A program made the position numbers and the translations under genes. From Cavia porcellus (taxonomy: Eukaryota; Chordata; Mammalia; Rodentia; Caviidae), in assembly GCF_034190915.1 (NCBI RefSeq), contig NW_026947493.1:41596501-41660500 (forward strand): 64,000 nucleotides of DNA. Reading direction: 5' to 3'. This document shows, one piece after another, positions 1 to 10,965 of this stretch. The notes beneath the pieces are model-generated. The model ran no database searches. It saw only the letters and a program-made list of their open reading frames with translations, and was not told the DNA's origin. The first letter of the stretch is position 1, and every line of letters starts with the position of its first letter.

Positions 1-154
1 ATGCTACCCACTCTTTGATAGTCCTCTTGGAAAAGCAGGTGATTGATAAGTGTATGAACTATCCAAGAAAGGAATGAAATACTCAACATATTAAATATTG
101 ATTTGGCAGGGCAATATGACTTCTGAGACTTCTATATGTCTGGTAATTTACATG

Positions 155-270
155 ATCCCATTTAATCATAAAAGCACTGTAATGAAAGTGGTTTTATTCC
201 ACTTTTATAACAACAAGCTGAGATAGAGTATTAACTAATTTGTCCAAAGACATGAGTGGTAGACCCAAGG
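155..270 (-). mobile_element. MIR SINE fragment
   Basis: Old MIR-type core read in reverse. Words equivalent to 'TTTAATCCTCACAA', a decayed 'GAAACTGAG' block and 'TTGTCCAAAG' occur in the expected order. Divergence is high, as usual for MIR, and no duplication of the target remains. Assignment rests on word order only. Confidence 0.45.
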
Positions 271-279
271 TTAAAATCT

Positions 280-1215
280 ATATAGAGTAGATTCTGTGGA
301 TACCTCTTCTATATTCTTTCAGCCTGGTCACTCATTGAAACTTCCAATCTCCAGCTACCAACAGTAGCATATCTTTGCTTGATACCTTTCCCTATCTTTA
401 TTGCATGCTTGGGAATTTGCTCCTCTCTGGGGCAGCTTCAATCAATGGCTGACATGAATTGATATTTAAATACTCCAGCTCTCTAGTCACTTCAGGGAAT
501 ATCAACCAAAAATGCAAGCAAAGAGAAAGGCTGTCAGATAAGCTTATTTAGCAAAGAATGCGAGAAGAGTGCCATATGGCACATATGTGCCATTGTCAGG
601 GATTAGAGTCATATCCAGGTAGGAAAAACAAAACCACCAAGAATTTAAAGGTAGAATGAGAAAGGCTACCTAAATTGTTTAAAAACAGTTACTCATGCCT
701 TGAAGAATCAATGGCAAAGTAGGTCTGTCCAAGGATGTCTACCGCTCTCATCTGGACTCACATCCATACTTCCTTACCTTGATACCATGGAATTACTTTG
801 CAAATATCTTTCTTGGGTAGGGTGTGCTTCATAGTTACCCAAACTAAGACAAAAGTACTGATTCTAGATATTCTATCACATTTTCAAACTGGCAATATGA
901 TGCTTAAGGAGAGAGAGAAATGCCCAGATGCCCAGGATACAACAAAATGATACTAATCAATACACTCAAGTGTATTGATTTTTGATATATTGATATTTTG
1001 ATTATTGATATTTAATATATTTGTCAGTATCTTCTATAGGACAGCAAGCTGCTTTCTGCAGGACATTTATCTGTTACATATTCTATATCCCCACTGTGAG
1101 GCCCAACATAATTGGAATGTCATTTATTCTATTTCCTAAGTCAATTACACTTACATGGAGGGAAAAACATCTGTGATGCTCCCATGTTGAGAGCTCATTA
1201 CATTCAGGAGTTAGA
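280..1215. other. Unassigned intergenic sequence
   Basis: No gene, long open frame or confident repeat is visible. Composition is AT-rich, with a very AT-rich patch after 985 made of imperfect TTGATAT words. A perfect 11-bp-arm palindrome lies at 955-980 and is listed separately. Confidence 0.5.
955..980. repeat. Perfect inverted repeat, 11-bp arms
   Basis: Arms AATCAATACAC (955-965) and GTGTATTGATT (970-980) are exact reverse complements around the 4-nt loop TCAA. No T-run or promoter-like element makes this a terminator or RNA gene. It may be the relic of a small template switch in an AT-rich tract. Confidence 0.85.
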
Positions 1216-1224
1216 AGACTAACT

Positions 1225-1575
1225 TTATGTATTGGTTACTTTTTTCTGGTTGTTGAGGCAAAATATTTGATGCCCAAAGTTAGGGAAGGAGAGGTTTATC
1301 TAGGTTACAGTGTTTTGGAGGGTTCAGTCCATAATCAGCTGGCTCCAAGGCAGGGTGGCATAGTTGAGGGGCAGCATTCATGGTGGCCACAAGTGACAAG
1401 AGCAAAAAGAGCAAAAGGGAAATGGAAAGCAGCCTCCTTTCCTTACACTGTATCCTGGCTTCCCACTCCTGGGTAGGTACAGCACTCACACCACCAATCC
1501 CAGAGCTAGAAAAGGAACCAATCACAAACGCTAGATTCAGCCACCTCCATGATTGCATGACGCTTGAGGAGGCCA
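1225..1575 (-). mobile_element. ERVL-MaLR-type LTR, reverse orientation
   Basis: On the reverse strand this reads as the 3' half of an LTR. A run equivalent to TTGGAGCCAGCTGATTATGG is followed by GACTGAACCCTCCAAAAC, then an AATAAA-like signal and a T-rich end. The same words occur on the plus strand at 6780-6860, so the two copies define one family in the window. The upstream edge is unclear. Short open frames here are chance. Confidence 0.6.
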
Positions 1576-1712
1576 TCTGAACACAAACCTTAATGCCTTC
1601 TTTCTTGAGAGCATAAGTAGTTAGGATATCTTGCTAGAACTTTTGGAGTAAAAACTCAGTAAATATTTTGTTATAATTGAGTGTAAAGTAGAAGCTGAGA
1701 TTAACCAAAGAG

Positions 1713-2055
1713 ATATGGTTATGGTGGTTTGGATCCTATTTGTTCCCCAAAAAGGTCTCTGTGTTAAAGGCCTTGTCCTCAGGGGCTACTGGAAGTTAGT
1801 AGGAAAGTTTGAGGTCACTGAGGGGCTGTGTTTCTTCTTTTTTTTTTTTTTTTTCTTCCTTAGCCAGCAGGTAAGCTATTTTGCTCTGCCAGATGATCAC
1901 CATTGCCATCAGACAGCACCACCAATGGTCTGAAAGCAGTGTGTCAATCTGATAATTGACTGGAACTTCCAAAACTGTGAGCTAAAATAAAACTTTTCTC
2001 TTCATAAATGTATTATCTCAGGTATTTGCTATGTGATAAAAAGCGGACAACACAA
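1713..2055 (+). mobile_element. ERVL-MaLR-type (MST/MT-like) LTR
   Basis: It starts near ATATGGTTATGGTGGTTTGGATCC and contains the 'TTTGTTCCCCAAAAAGGTC' block characteristic of MaLR LTRs. Near the 3' end it has CTGTGAGCTAAAATAAAAC, a polyadenylation-signal region, and it ends in GCGGACAACACA. The length (about 340 bp) suits a solo LTR. A pure T run at about 1837-1855 lies inside it. Family level is fairly sure; the subfamily is not. Confidence 0.65.
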
Positions 2056-2364
2056 GATATGATTTGAGAGCAGGAGAAAGACATCAGAACTCTGGTAGCC
2101 TAGTGGAACAAGAGACTAAGAACTCCTCCCATACACAGAGTTTTAATTCAGGCAAAATTTGTAGGCAGAACTCCAGGAGTTCAATTGTCTATTGACTGTG
2201 CTTTAAATTGTGGTCACCCTTGAAGATTTTTGAGTGGGCACTGCTAGGCTCCAGCTCTAGCTCTTGGAATTCTTATTCCATCAGCAGTGGTAAATTGTAA
2301 GTGAGTGTTAATAGTACACCCTGAGACATGAGGTGTTAAAGTGTTGTGTGATTGGCAGAGAGTG

Positions 2365-2551
2365 GGAAGCATCCTGTGAGGGATTTTAGGGGTAATGGAA
2401 AGGCTTTGAAACATCACCAGAAAGTGACAGTTGAACTGGGTTTTAAAAGACTAAAAAGGGGGGCTGGGGGTTTAGCTCAGCGGCATAAGCACCTGCCTTG
2501 CAAGCAGGCGGTCGTGAGTTCGATCCCCGGTACCGATAAAAATGAAAAAGA

Positions 2552-2591
<40 letters not shown>

Positions 2592-2640
2592 CTAAAAAGG
2601 AATTTATCAGCAGAAAAAGATGGAACAGTGTAGGTGGCTT
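2365..2640 (+). mobile_element. Ancient interspersed repeat, split by an ID element
   Basis: The text 'GTGACAGTTGAACTGGGTTTTAAAAGAC' resembles an old mammalian repeat whose relatives read 'tgacatttgagctgggtctt-aa-gaatga'. A similar stretch lies at 26125-26160. The sequence resumes after the ID insertion. I cannot name the family with confidence. Confidence 0.3.
2445..2600 (+). mobile_element. ID SINE with 15-bp target-site duplication
   Basis: The tRNA-derived body starts at 2460. A-box-like GGGTTTAGCTCAGCGGC and B-box-like GTTCGATCCC are intact, followed by GGTACCGATAAAA and a long A run of about 36 nt. Exact copies of AAAAGACTAAAAAGG flank it at 2445-2459 and 2586-2600. The intact promoter boxes, pure A tail and perfect duplication mark a recent insertion made with L1 machinery. 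It is a retroposon, not a tRNA gene: it carries a 3' tail and would not fold as a standard cloverleaf. Confidence 0.95.
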
Positions 2641-2774
2641 TGAGAAAAGAGATTTCAAGTCAACATTTTGGCTCTAGACAGGAAAAATTATCTCCCTTTA
2701 AAAGGCAGATGCTTAGAGAAATAGTTATAAAATGTTAGAGGTATAACATTCCCATTTTGGAATATTGGGAAAGA

Positions 2775-2960
2775 ATAGCAATAGCTAAATAATACACAAT
2801 GTTTACTCTTTGCCAGGCATTGTTGTATGTATTTTATAAGAACTGATCGTCTTTTCTCATAACTCAAAATAAATATTGCTATGAAAGCATTACAGATGGA
2901 GAAGTTTAGGTACAGAGAGGTTTAGAAAATTGCTCACAGTCACTCAACTATTATGTAATC
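2775..2960 (-). mobile_element. MIR SINE, reverse orientation
   Basis: The order 'TTTACTCTTTGCCAGGCATTGTT', 'TTACAGATGGAGAAGTTTAGG', 'ACAGAGAGGTTTAG' and a decayed 'CTCACAGTCACTCAACTA' is the reverse complement of the MIR consensus from its 3' end through the core. Divergence is high; no flanking duplication is visible. Confidence 0.65.
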
Positions 2961-3174
2961 CAAATTATCTCATATTATAATGTGGCCTTGTTTAGAATAA
3001 ATTTTTTAAAATAATAGTAAAGTATGACTTACAGAAATACCTATAAAAACTTGAAATAGAAATAACCAAAGTGAATAATGGTTTTATAAAACTTTTCACT
3101 TACATATGGTTTATACCCTGACAGGACATTAAAGTCATGTCAGTCATCTAAAAGTAGTTCAGTACATGGTTAAT

Positions 3175-3530
3175 TCTGGGAGTTAAAGACTAGCGTCCTT
3201 GATACCTCTGCAATATATTAACTCAGGAAATTGGTTCCAAATGCATCACTCTTGGGAACAGTCATTTCCTCATCTGTCAAATAATTGATAGTAGGGGCTG
3301 GGGATTTAGCTCAGCGACATAAGAACCTGCCTTGCAAGCAGGCAGTCGTGAGTTCAATCCCCGGTACCGATAAATAGGAAAAAGCCCCCCCCCCCAAAAA
3401 AAATTTATAGTAGTCTCCCTACCTCGCAGGAATGTTTTCAGAATTAAATGTGATAATGTGTGTGTTGGGCTTAGCACAGTATATTAGATTTAGTAAGTGC
3501 TCAATAAATATTAGTTACTTTTGTTAGTAA
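3175..3530 (+). mobile_element. MIR SINE, split by an ID element
   Basis: The left part ends with 'CATTTCCTCATCTGTCAAAT'. The right part resumes after 3412 with 'GTCTCCCTACCTCGCAGGA', 'AAATGTGATAATG', 'TTAGCACAGTATATTAG' and 'AAGTGCTCAATAAATATTAG', the standard MIR 3' order. Removing the ID rejoins the element, so the ID insertion is the later event. Confidence 0.72.
3294..3401 (+). mobile_element. ID SINE inside a MIR
   Basis: Same ID subfamily as at 2460, with TTTAGCTCAGCGACATAAG and GTGAGTTCAATCCCCGG. It is flanked by AATTGATAGTA (3283-3293) and AATTTATAGTA (3402-3412), a duplication with one mismatch. The tail is odd: a run of eleven C residues (3385-3395) precedes the A run, where other copies have only A-rich sequence. 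Confidence 0.93.
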
Positions 3531-4192
3531 TGAAATTCAATTTTATAACTACATAGTTTATTTAAAGGCCTCTCCTTTTGTAAGTTAACAAACTTACAAA
3601 GACACCTAATTGTCTAAGTGATACCATGACAGTCTGTCTGTTCTTTGCATTGAGGAGTTAGCTTCATTTTTAGAGGTCACTAGTAATCTTTGGATCTGGT
3701 GTTTATATGTCCCAGTGATCAAGAGTAGAGAGACTGGAATCACTTTAGTGACAGCACAGTGAGAAGTAAATCTCTTCTGAAGATCTGTTGGTTGAAATAA
3801 TTACTTATACACATTTCTTTCTTCTTTCTTAAAAAAAACATATTCTTTAACAAAATATTGACTGTAATATGACTGTAAAGAAAGTGTTCCTGAGAGGTTT
3901 CCTTTAGAATTTTAAACTTTTCCAAAGCAACGGAGCATTTGTTATTTGTAGTGGGTCCTAGTAATTTAGGTGACTCAGGGTAAGGCTGGATATACCAGAT
4001 GGATGAACTATGTGATGAGAGGCCTAGGACACTGAGTCTTGTGCTATCAGTCCAACTCTTAGAGGAAATAGAAGAGATGGATTTTTACTTTAACCATAAG
4101 ACCTGCATAAATATACATCAATAAAATCTCTGAATATTGAAATTTAGGCAAACATCTTGGTTAGGTAAGGACACTGAAATGCTGTGAAGGTG

Positions 4193-4972
4193 TTATGGAC
4201 TGACCATTCATGTCTCTCTAAAATTTATGTATTGAAATTTAATCCCTAATGTGATAGTATTTAGAGTTGGAAATTTTGGAAAATAATTAGCTTATGAAGA
4301 AGATCCTTCATGAATGGGATTTTTCTTATAAGACAAATCAATACTCAGATTTCCTATTACTGGAAAAAACATCTGTCATCTACAGTTTAAAGAAGAGGAG
4401 CTTTAATTTGATTCATAGTTTTGGGGCATCCAGTCCATGGCTAATTGAAAAGCATAGTGAAGCAAAGCTGCTCCAGAAATGGCTTGGAAGAAAGGCACAG
4501 TGGAGGAAAGCTATGCAACTCATGGCAATCAGAAAGCAGGAGAAAGAAAGGAGAAGCTGAGGAGGGAGACATATCTTCCAAAGGCATATCCCCAGCAATT
4601 CACCTCTTCTAACCCCCCATTTGGTCTCATCACACTGAGTTAGGACCTCATTAAAAGATCAAGCCACTGATGAGTATGTGGTTCCCATAAACAATTCACC
4701 ATCCAAAAACTTTGCCTCTGGATACATGAGAATTTGGGGGACAGTCTAGGTCTAAACCACAGTAGACCACAAAGTGAAGATTTTCTCTGAACAAGGTGAA
4801 GACATAGAAAGATGATGATGGTATATAAACCAGGAAAAGCCCCTCATCAAGAATTTGGTGTTGGTAACCCCTGATCTCAGATTTCCAGTCTCCAGAACTA
4901 TTAAAAAAATGTTTTTGAGTAGTTCACCAAGAGTATTTTATTCTGTTACAGAAGTATGACCTGGTTAAGATA
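4193..4972 (+). mobile_element. MLT1-type MaLR LTR, interrupted
   Basis: It opens with TGTTATGGACTGA, followed by 'AAATTTATGTATTGAAATTTAATCCC' and 'AATGTGATAGTATTTAGAG', which is the MLT1 5' pattern. After an interruption at about 4346-4775 it resumes with 'CCAGTCTCCAGAACTATTAA' and ends near 'CTGTTACAGAAGTATGACCTGGTTAAGATA', matching the MLT1 3' end. The two halves belong to one solo LTR. Confidence 0.62.
4346..4775 (-). mobile_element. MaLR-like LTR inserted in the MLT1 LTR
   Basis: Read in reverse, the right edge gives CTACTGTGGTTTAGACC followed by a CCCCCAAATTCTCATG block, a typical MaLR LTR start. The left part has 'TTTGATTCATAGTTTTGGGGCATCC', the reverse of the 3' region. The small open frames (88 and 61 codons) are chance. 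Exact edges and the short host duplication are not resolved. Confidence 0.52.
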
Positions 4973-5429
4973 GAATGTGACCCATCCTGAGGCTATACCA
5001 GATTCTTGAAACACTTCGAGACTTGACCTGCAGATCTCCTCCTTCTGCTAGCCCAAATCTATGTCCTTTGTAATAAAACCAGAATCCCAAACTCTTGAGT
5101 TTTGTGATTATTCTATTGAATTGTCAAATTTAAGAGAGTGATGGAAATGCCCAAATTCATAAGCAGTTACTCTGCACTGTGAATGTCCTGTTATATTTTA
5201 CGACATATATGTAGTTTCTGCTCCCGTTTTCTGAGGTAAGGTTTCTAAACTCTTTGAAATGGGATTGTAGGAGAATCTTTGTTCTAATATTTTTGCTTGT
5301 GAGGGATTTTTTGTTTTGTTTTGATTTTGATTTTTGTTTTTCTTGGTTTTGATCCTACTTTCTGACACAGTGAACTTAAGTTCTTTGTAATTCTTGGGTC
5401 GTAGAAATGTCTATCTCAGCACTCGTAAG

Positions 5430-5990
5430 TCCCTTAAAGTTTCCTAGATCTATAGGAAATGTGTTTTAAAGAGGTGACTTTTTGTGGGTTCCTGAGGATG
5501 AGAGCTGGTTGCCAATCATGTCTACATAATAAAATCACCATTAAAACCCAAAGGGTGGGGTTCAGAATTTCTAGACTGCTGAACACATGGAGGTGCCAAG
5601 AGAGTGGTACACCCAGAGAGGACATGAAAACTCAATGGCCCATTCTACGTACCTCGTTCTATTCATCTTTTCCATCTGGCTGTTCATATGTACACCCTGT
5701 ACTACATAAAATAGTAAATGTAAATATTTCCCACAATTCTGGGAACCATCCTAGCTAATGAACTGACTAGAAGGAGAAAGTCATGGGAACACACAATTTG
5801 GAATGGATTGGTAATAATACTGGTCATAATTGGGACTTACAAGTAACATCCAAAATGAAGGGACTGGGCTAGTTTGGGGTCAGACACTACTCCAGGTAGG
5901 GAGTGTTAAACTTGAGTAAAACTGTAAGAAAAGTATTGATATCTGTTAAATAGTTGATTATTAGTGGGGAGAAAAATCACAGGAACACAC
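5430..5990 (+). mobile_element. Ancient ERVL-class LTR
   Basis: The order of 'TTTCTAGACTGCTGAACACATGG', 'GAGAGTGGTACACCCAGAGAGG', 'CATCTTTTCCATCTGGCTGTTC', 'GGGAACCATCCTAGC', 'GTCATGGGAACACACAATTT' and 'CAGACACTACTCCAGGTAGG' follows an old eutherian ERVL-type LTR (MER21-like, from memory). It is heavily diverged. The 99-codon plus-strand open frame inside has no recognisable product. Confidence 0.55.
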
Positions 5991-6536
5991 ATACTCATTT
6001 ACTTCTGATGATCAGAAGGGACATATTGTAGTTGTATAGAATGTCAAGTGATTTTAAAAAAGTGTTTATTTTCTTGAAGACCTAGGAGTGCCAGTATTCA
6101 GTCTGAGGGGAGTCTTATAGGAGCTGTGTTCTTTCCCTGTAAAGTTGGCCCTAACTCTGGGTAACTGGTGTCTAAATTGCGCTGCAGTGATCAAGTTAAG
6201 AAGTAGAAAATTAGTAAGAGTAAGACATTATATTCCACTAGGAAAATTGTAGAACATAAAGCACCATTTTCTAGTATCCTAAAAGTGAAAGAACAACAAT
6301 GTTTTAAAATATGATCTTTCCTCATGAAAACTTTTTACTATGCTCTAGGCTTAGCTGGTCACTCTCATGCATGTTCATTTGCATAGCTCATTGTTCACAG
6401 AAGGCCTTGCAGGCACTTCAGGATTTGGATGGAACCAAACCATCAAATAAATATGACTTTATACAGAGAAGTATTCAATATAATAAAACTCATCTATCTT
6501 TTCTTACCTTGATTCCAAATTTTTTCAACTTATACA

Positions 6537-6936
6537 GTGTTAGAGTTTGTGTCTGGGTGTTCTCCAAAGTCTCATGTGATCATGGAAGCAGCTGAGTCTA
6601 GTGTTTGTGACTGCTTCCTTGTCTAACACTGGGATTGACAATGTAAGTGCTGTTCTCCCAACCCCAGAGGCAGGAATCTGGCACACAATATAAGGGAGGA
6701 AAAGAGGCTTGCTTTCCCCTTTTGCTCATTTGCTCTTGTCCCTTATCGAATCTGCCATAGCTGTCATGAATGGTCTTCTCTCAGCCACACCACTTCACCT
6801 TGGAGCCAGCTGAGTATGGACTGAAGCCTCCAAAAACTGTAAGCTAAATAAATCTTTCTTTCCTTCATTTTGAGAGTCAAATATTTTATATCTCAACAAT
6901 AAGAGAAAAGTAAGACATTCAGAAAGATTCTGAATG
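6537..6936 (+). mobile_element. ERVL-MaLR-type LTR
   Basis: It carries 'CTCATTTGCTCTTGTCCC', 'CTGCCATAGCTGTCATGAATGG', 'CCTTGGAGCCAGCTGAG', 'TATGGACTGAAGCCTCC' and a polyadenylation-type 'GCTAAATAAATC' near the 3' end, finishing in AAGTAAGACA. This is the opposite-strand relative of the copy at 1225-1575. No internal proviral sequence adjoins it, so it is a solo LTR. Confidence 0.66.
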
Positions 6937-6984
6937 TATATAAAACACCCATGGAGTTTCCTAAATACTTTTATCCAATTATTC

Positions 6985-7215
6985 ATTTATTAGGCAACAT
7001 ATGTATTGGCAGCCTACTAAGTGTCCAGCAACTGGGCAAGAAATAATTAAAAGAAAACCATACCTGGTCTCAGGAGTATTGAGAAACTCTAATTACTAAC
7101 TCTGGGGTCTTCAGCAAGCCATTTGCCCTTTCTGTGAAATGAGATTGGGTTAGAAGCCATTATTGGGATTATAAAAGTCCTGCCCAACTTTAAATGCTAT
7201 TGATTCTTTGAGTCA
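6985..7215 (+). mobile_element. Ancient SINE-like repeats (MIR3-like)
   Basis: The text 'CTTTCTGTGAAATGAGATTGGG' followed by 'CCTGCCCAACTTTAAATGCTATTGATTC' resembles the end of MIR3-type SINEs. The preceding 'TATTGGCAGCCTACTAAGTGTCC' resembles a common old repeat with 'cctactatgtgcc'. Both are weak word matches. Confidence 0.38.
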
Positions 7216-8018
7216 GCCTGTATTTCCTGGAGACTGGACCATGAGGCCTCTCTTCTTCACTGTGTGTTTGACAATTCTCTTGTGAGTCTTCCCTTAACTT
7301 ATACTCAGACCCCCTCCTGGTTCCATAAATCTGCATACGAAAGGACCAGACAGCTGTAGCTCTCAACAGCTTTGGTTTTCATCACTGCCTGTGCCATCCT
7401 GCCTGCTGAAGCTGCTTTTTAAAGGGTCCAAGCCTCCTTTAAACAATTCTAAATATTTTTGAAGATACAAACCAGAACATAACAAGCTTACAAATAGAGA
7501 AAACAGTAGAGTTTTCTACTGGTGTTTAAACTAACAAGAGGACTTCTCTGTGGGAGCAATTCTGGGATATCAGTTAATTGTAATGGAGACTAGAAAAACA
7601 TAGGAGAAGCTAGGGGAATCTAAGGTGGTAAGAGATGCGCTGGGAACAGGTACATCATGAAAGGGTATGGGACACAGGAAAAGAAACCCACCTTCAGAGG
7701 ATATGCTGAATGTAGCATCCTATGCCAAGTATACTGTTTAAACACATTTAAATTTCTCCACAAAATCATAAACACTCCACAGCTATATAAGAAATGCCTC
7801 TGGATATGTAAAAGCACCAATGCTTGAACTACAAGGATGACTTCTGACCTCACTAAATAAGTCAAAAATAGAAAAATAGGCATTCTCACATTCACCCCCA
7901 GACAATTCCTGTGATAATTCTATCCTGCTAGTCATACTCATATGCAAATTAAACTGTATCACTAATTCAGGGGTGGTGAATTATACTTGTGACCACTCAC
8001 TTAAGCATCCTGCCCCAT
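7216..8018. other. Unassigned intergenic sequence
   Basis: I see no gene or clear repeat. The 91-codon minus-strand frame (7620-7895) has no recognisable domain, no supporting upstream context and low-complexity hydrophobic composition. Confidence 0.5.
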
Positions 8019-8104
8019 TTTTGTTTGTTTTAGATATCAGGAATCAAATTCAGGATCTTCAGCTTGCCTGTAGGCGCTGTGCCACTGAGCTATATCCCAG
8101 CCCC
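8019..8104 (-). mobile_element. ID-type SINE, reverse, older copy
   Basis: Reverse complement of an ID body: 'ATATCAGGAATCAAATTC' is the decayed B-box side and 'CACTGAGCTATATCCCAGCCCC' the 5' end, with a T-rich tail to the left. It is clearly more diverged than the copies at 2460 and 33999, and no duplication is obvious. Confidence 0.82.
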
Positions 8105-8734
8105 AGCACCATGTTTTAAAAATGCCAATATAATAGAAACTGCACAACACAACAAGTCAGTTATTAGTGTTGTTTATAATCCAAATTTTAAAGTCCTTAA
8201 TCCGGAATTGAACATTATCTTTGGTATAACCTTCACAAACAGCAAAAAGCACTCATCTAGGCAACTTTTACACAATTGCTTTAAATAAATAGCACTTCCT
8301 TTTCCAATGGTGAAATCAAAACATCACCAAACACTCACATTTTAAATTTGTAACCACGTTGAAGTCTGGCCCCTGGTTAATAGCTAATCTTTGCTTTTTG
8401 GTTCTTTGGGTTTCCTCTTGTTCCTCTAAAGGGGACCTATTTCCTGAGAAAACATGGACTTCACTAAAGAAATTGTTCTCTTAGATAGGAAAGGAGAAGA
8501 TGTAGAGTGTTACAAACAGTGCAGCACTTACAGTCTATAATAGTTTAAAAATTCAGATTTTGTTCACAATAAAATAAAAACACAGTCAATGACCTATATG
8601 CTTCACTTGTGTAACTGACTTGCAAGTATTTAGATTCTGAAGATTACAGACTGTGTATTTTCTTCATTGTTTCGCTGCTCAACACTCTATGGAATAGAAA
8701 ACAGGGAAACAGTAGAAACAGTACCATCTTTTGA

Positions 8735-8880
8735 ATCTAAAGGACTGGGTTTTAGCCTCCACTTAAAACCTGTGTAGCCTTCGGTTTCCATTATCTATTA
8801 TATAAAAGAAGGATAATGGAAGGAAGGAAGAAGAAAGAAGAAAGAGAAAAGGGAAGAATATAAGTAAAAAGGAGGTAAAA
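8735..8880 (+). mobile_element. MIR-like SINE and purine-rich tract
   Basis: 'GACTGGGTTTTAGCCTCCACTT', 'CCTGTGTAGCCTTCGGTTTCC' and 'AGAAGGATAATGG' follow MIR word order. It runs into a polypurine GGAAGGAAG/AAGAAAG simple repeat (about 8818-8875). Confidence 0.42.
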
Positions 8881-10600
8881 ATAATATATATATATCAGTG
8901 TTGAAGTGAGATAAATACTATGTGTGAAAGCAGTTTATGCAATGAAAACTGTTATATAAACATAGTATTCTTTGTAAAAAAAAAGGTACTTTGGATACTG
9001 GGAAAGTCCTCAACATATTGAAAATAATTCAAGAAACAAGCTGCACTATCTAGAAGACTTTATACAAGCATCATAGCAAGATAAATAGAGCAATCTACAT
9101 CCAGCACAACAGTCTGCTGCTGCTGTGTGGCAGTGCAGATCTGGTTTTCTAGCCATTTAGCTCCGTTACCCCCAAAATGTCTTCTGTGTTACCCCTTTCA
9201 ACAATTACAGATTTGATTTGTAGACCTGACTCTCCACTGGATGCATTCCTCCCACAGTCTGAACTTATGCCCAGGTTAGAATGCCAGCCAGGTGTAAGGT
9301 AAGTACACTCCTGCCCCCAGCAGTCTCTGAACTGAAATAGTATGTGGTGGGTGTGAATGGATTGTCTCACTGCACATCAGAGCTGTTAGTTCTGGTTTGG
9401 TGTTTAGTAAAAAGAATAGAAATCAGGACACAGAGCCCCTCAATAAAGAGGAACTAATGTAGGTAATTAGAAGAGAACACCTGTCAATGAGAAATTGCAC
9501 CTCTACATTGGACACAGCCAGCCAGTGCTCCCAATTCTTATTCACAACAATGGAGAGCCCCTGGACTGTGAATAGAAGCAATGATGGACAGTAATAAAAC
9601 CTGCAAATGAGTTTTCACATTGTCTAATAAAATTCTATGGCTTTGTCAATCTGTGTTGACACAGACATACACAGGACTAGATGATAAAATATTGTAATGC
9701 AAAGCTAATTGTTTCCTTGGGTTTACATAATTTCTTTTATTTTATGGTTCTAGAAACAAATTCTGGTTTTCTTATAAATGATTGTGAGGATAGTAGTAAA
9801 TTCTCAATTCTTCGCAGCCAAAGAACTATATTACCCAAAGCATTTCAAATGATGCTATCAAAGGGCAGAAAAATGAAAGCCTCTAATACATGGATCTGAA
9901 CTTAGCAGTGAATAGAATCAGCACTGTTCAATCATGGTTCCCATTCTCATTCACGGCTCAAAACTTTAAGTAATTGAAAACAAAGAATGCGATCACATAA
10001 GGTTTCAATTTAGGACTGCTTCGTATCTTTTCTAGAGAAGTCTTCTTGGAAAAGAATAAGAAATAATATGTAGAGTCTTAAATATAATTCAGAAAATATA
10101 ATTTTAAAAGTGTAACTTAATTTACAAATACCAATCAAAAGTACTGTAACCTAGGAAAGGGAAATGGGGAATGAATATGTGAGTTCACAAAAGAAGATGA
10201 GTGTGTTGTATGTACATCTCATGTTTATCTGACTTTATGTACTAGCATAGAATAAAGAAGCTGAACAGAGAAATAGTTGTGGAAAAGGAGAAAGAAAAGA
10301 AAGAAGGAAGATAGTTACATAAATTCTATGTAATTTTAAAAATCAACTAGTTCACTACTTCTTTGGCTAAAAGACAGTAAATATTTAATAAATGCTTTAA
10401 AAGTATTTCTAGGGGAAACCTAATAGAAACAACATATCAAAGTTTAATCTTCTTAAGATAAAAGAAATCATGACACTCTTAAATATCTGTCCACTGGAAA
10501 AAATCTGTACTTAGGCATATACAGTACAACTAGATAGTAAAACTAGATTATAAAAGTGAAAGAAAGCACTATCTTTTGGAACAATCAGTACATCTGTATA
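8881..10600. other. Unassigned AT-rich sequence
   Basis: No coding or RNA gene and no confident repeat. A short TA-dinucleotide run is at about 8884-8897 and a short purine run near 10290. The 73- and 72-codon frames at 9149-9370 and 9681-9899 show no recognisable features. Confidence 0.45.
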
Positions 10601-10604
10601 TTAG

Positions 10605-10965
10605 CTTTATGTTACCATAGTGAGATATCTGAGACAACTAACTTTATAAGAAGAGATTTATTTAGTTGACAGTTTTGGAGGTTCAAGTCCAAGACTGAGC
10701 AGCTCTGCTGATGTATCAGGTGCGGTGCCACATCACAGCAGGAGTGCATAGAGAAACAATCACCTCTTGGACAAGAGCAGAAAGAAATGAAAAGTGAGGT
10801 CCCAAACTCTCTTTCAGTGGCACATCCCTAATGAACTCTAAGAATCGTCTACTAAATCTTGCTTCTCAAAACTTTCATCACCTTCTAATACCAAATCTTT
10901 AACATACCTTTGAATGATACTGCAAAGGGTATCATTCAATATCAAACCAAAATAATCTGCCGTGT
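10605..10965 (-). mobile_element. MaLR-like LTR, reverse orientation
   Basis: 'TTTATTTAGTTGACAGTTTTGGAGG' followed by 'TTCAAGTCCAAGACTGAGCAG', 'CACATCACAGCAGGAGTGCA' and, at the right, 'ATTCAATATCAAACCAAAATA' follows the reverse complement of a MaLR-type LTR. A perfect 11-bp-arm palindrome (10910-10939) lies inside the right part. Confidence 0.5.

Noticed and set aside
1715..1933. 72-codon frame with a poly-Phe run
   Set aside because: The Phe run is translation of the T tract inside a MaLR LTR.
2460..2535. tRNA gene
   Set aside because: The A- and B-box are present, but the body continues into an A-rich tail with a target duplication; it is an ID SINE.
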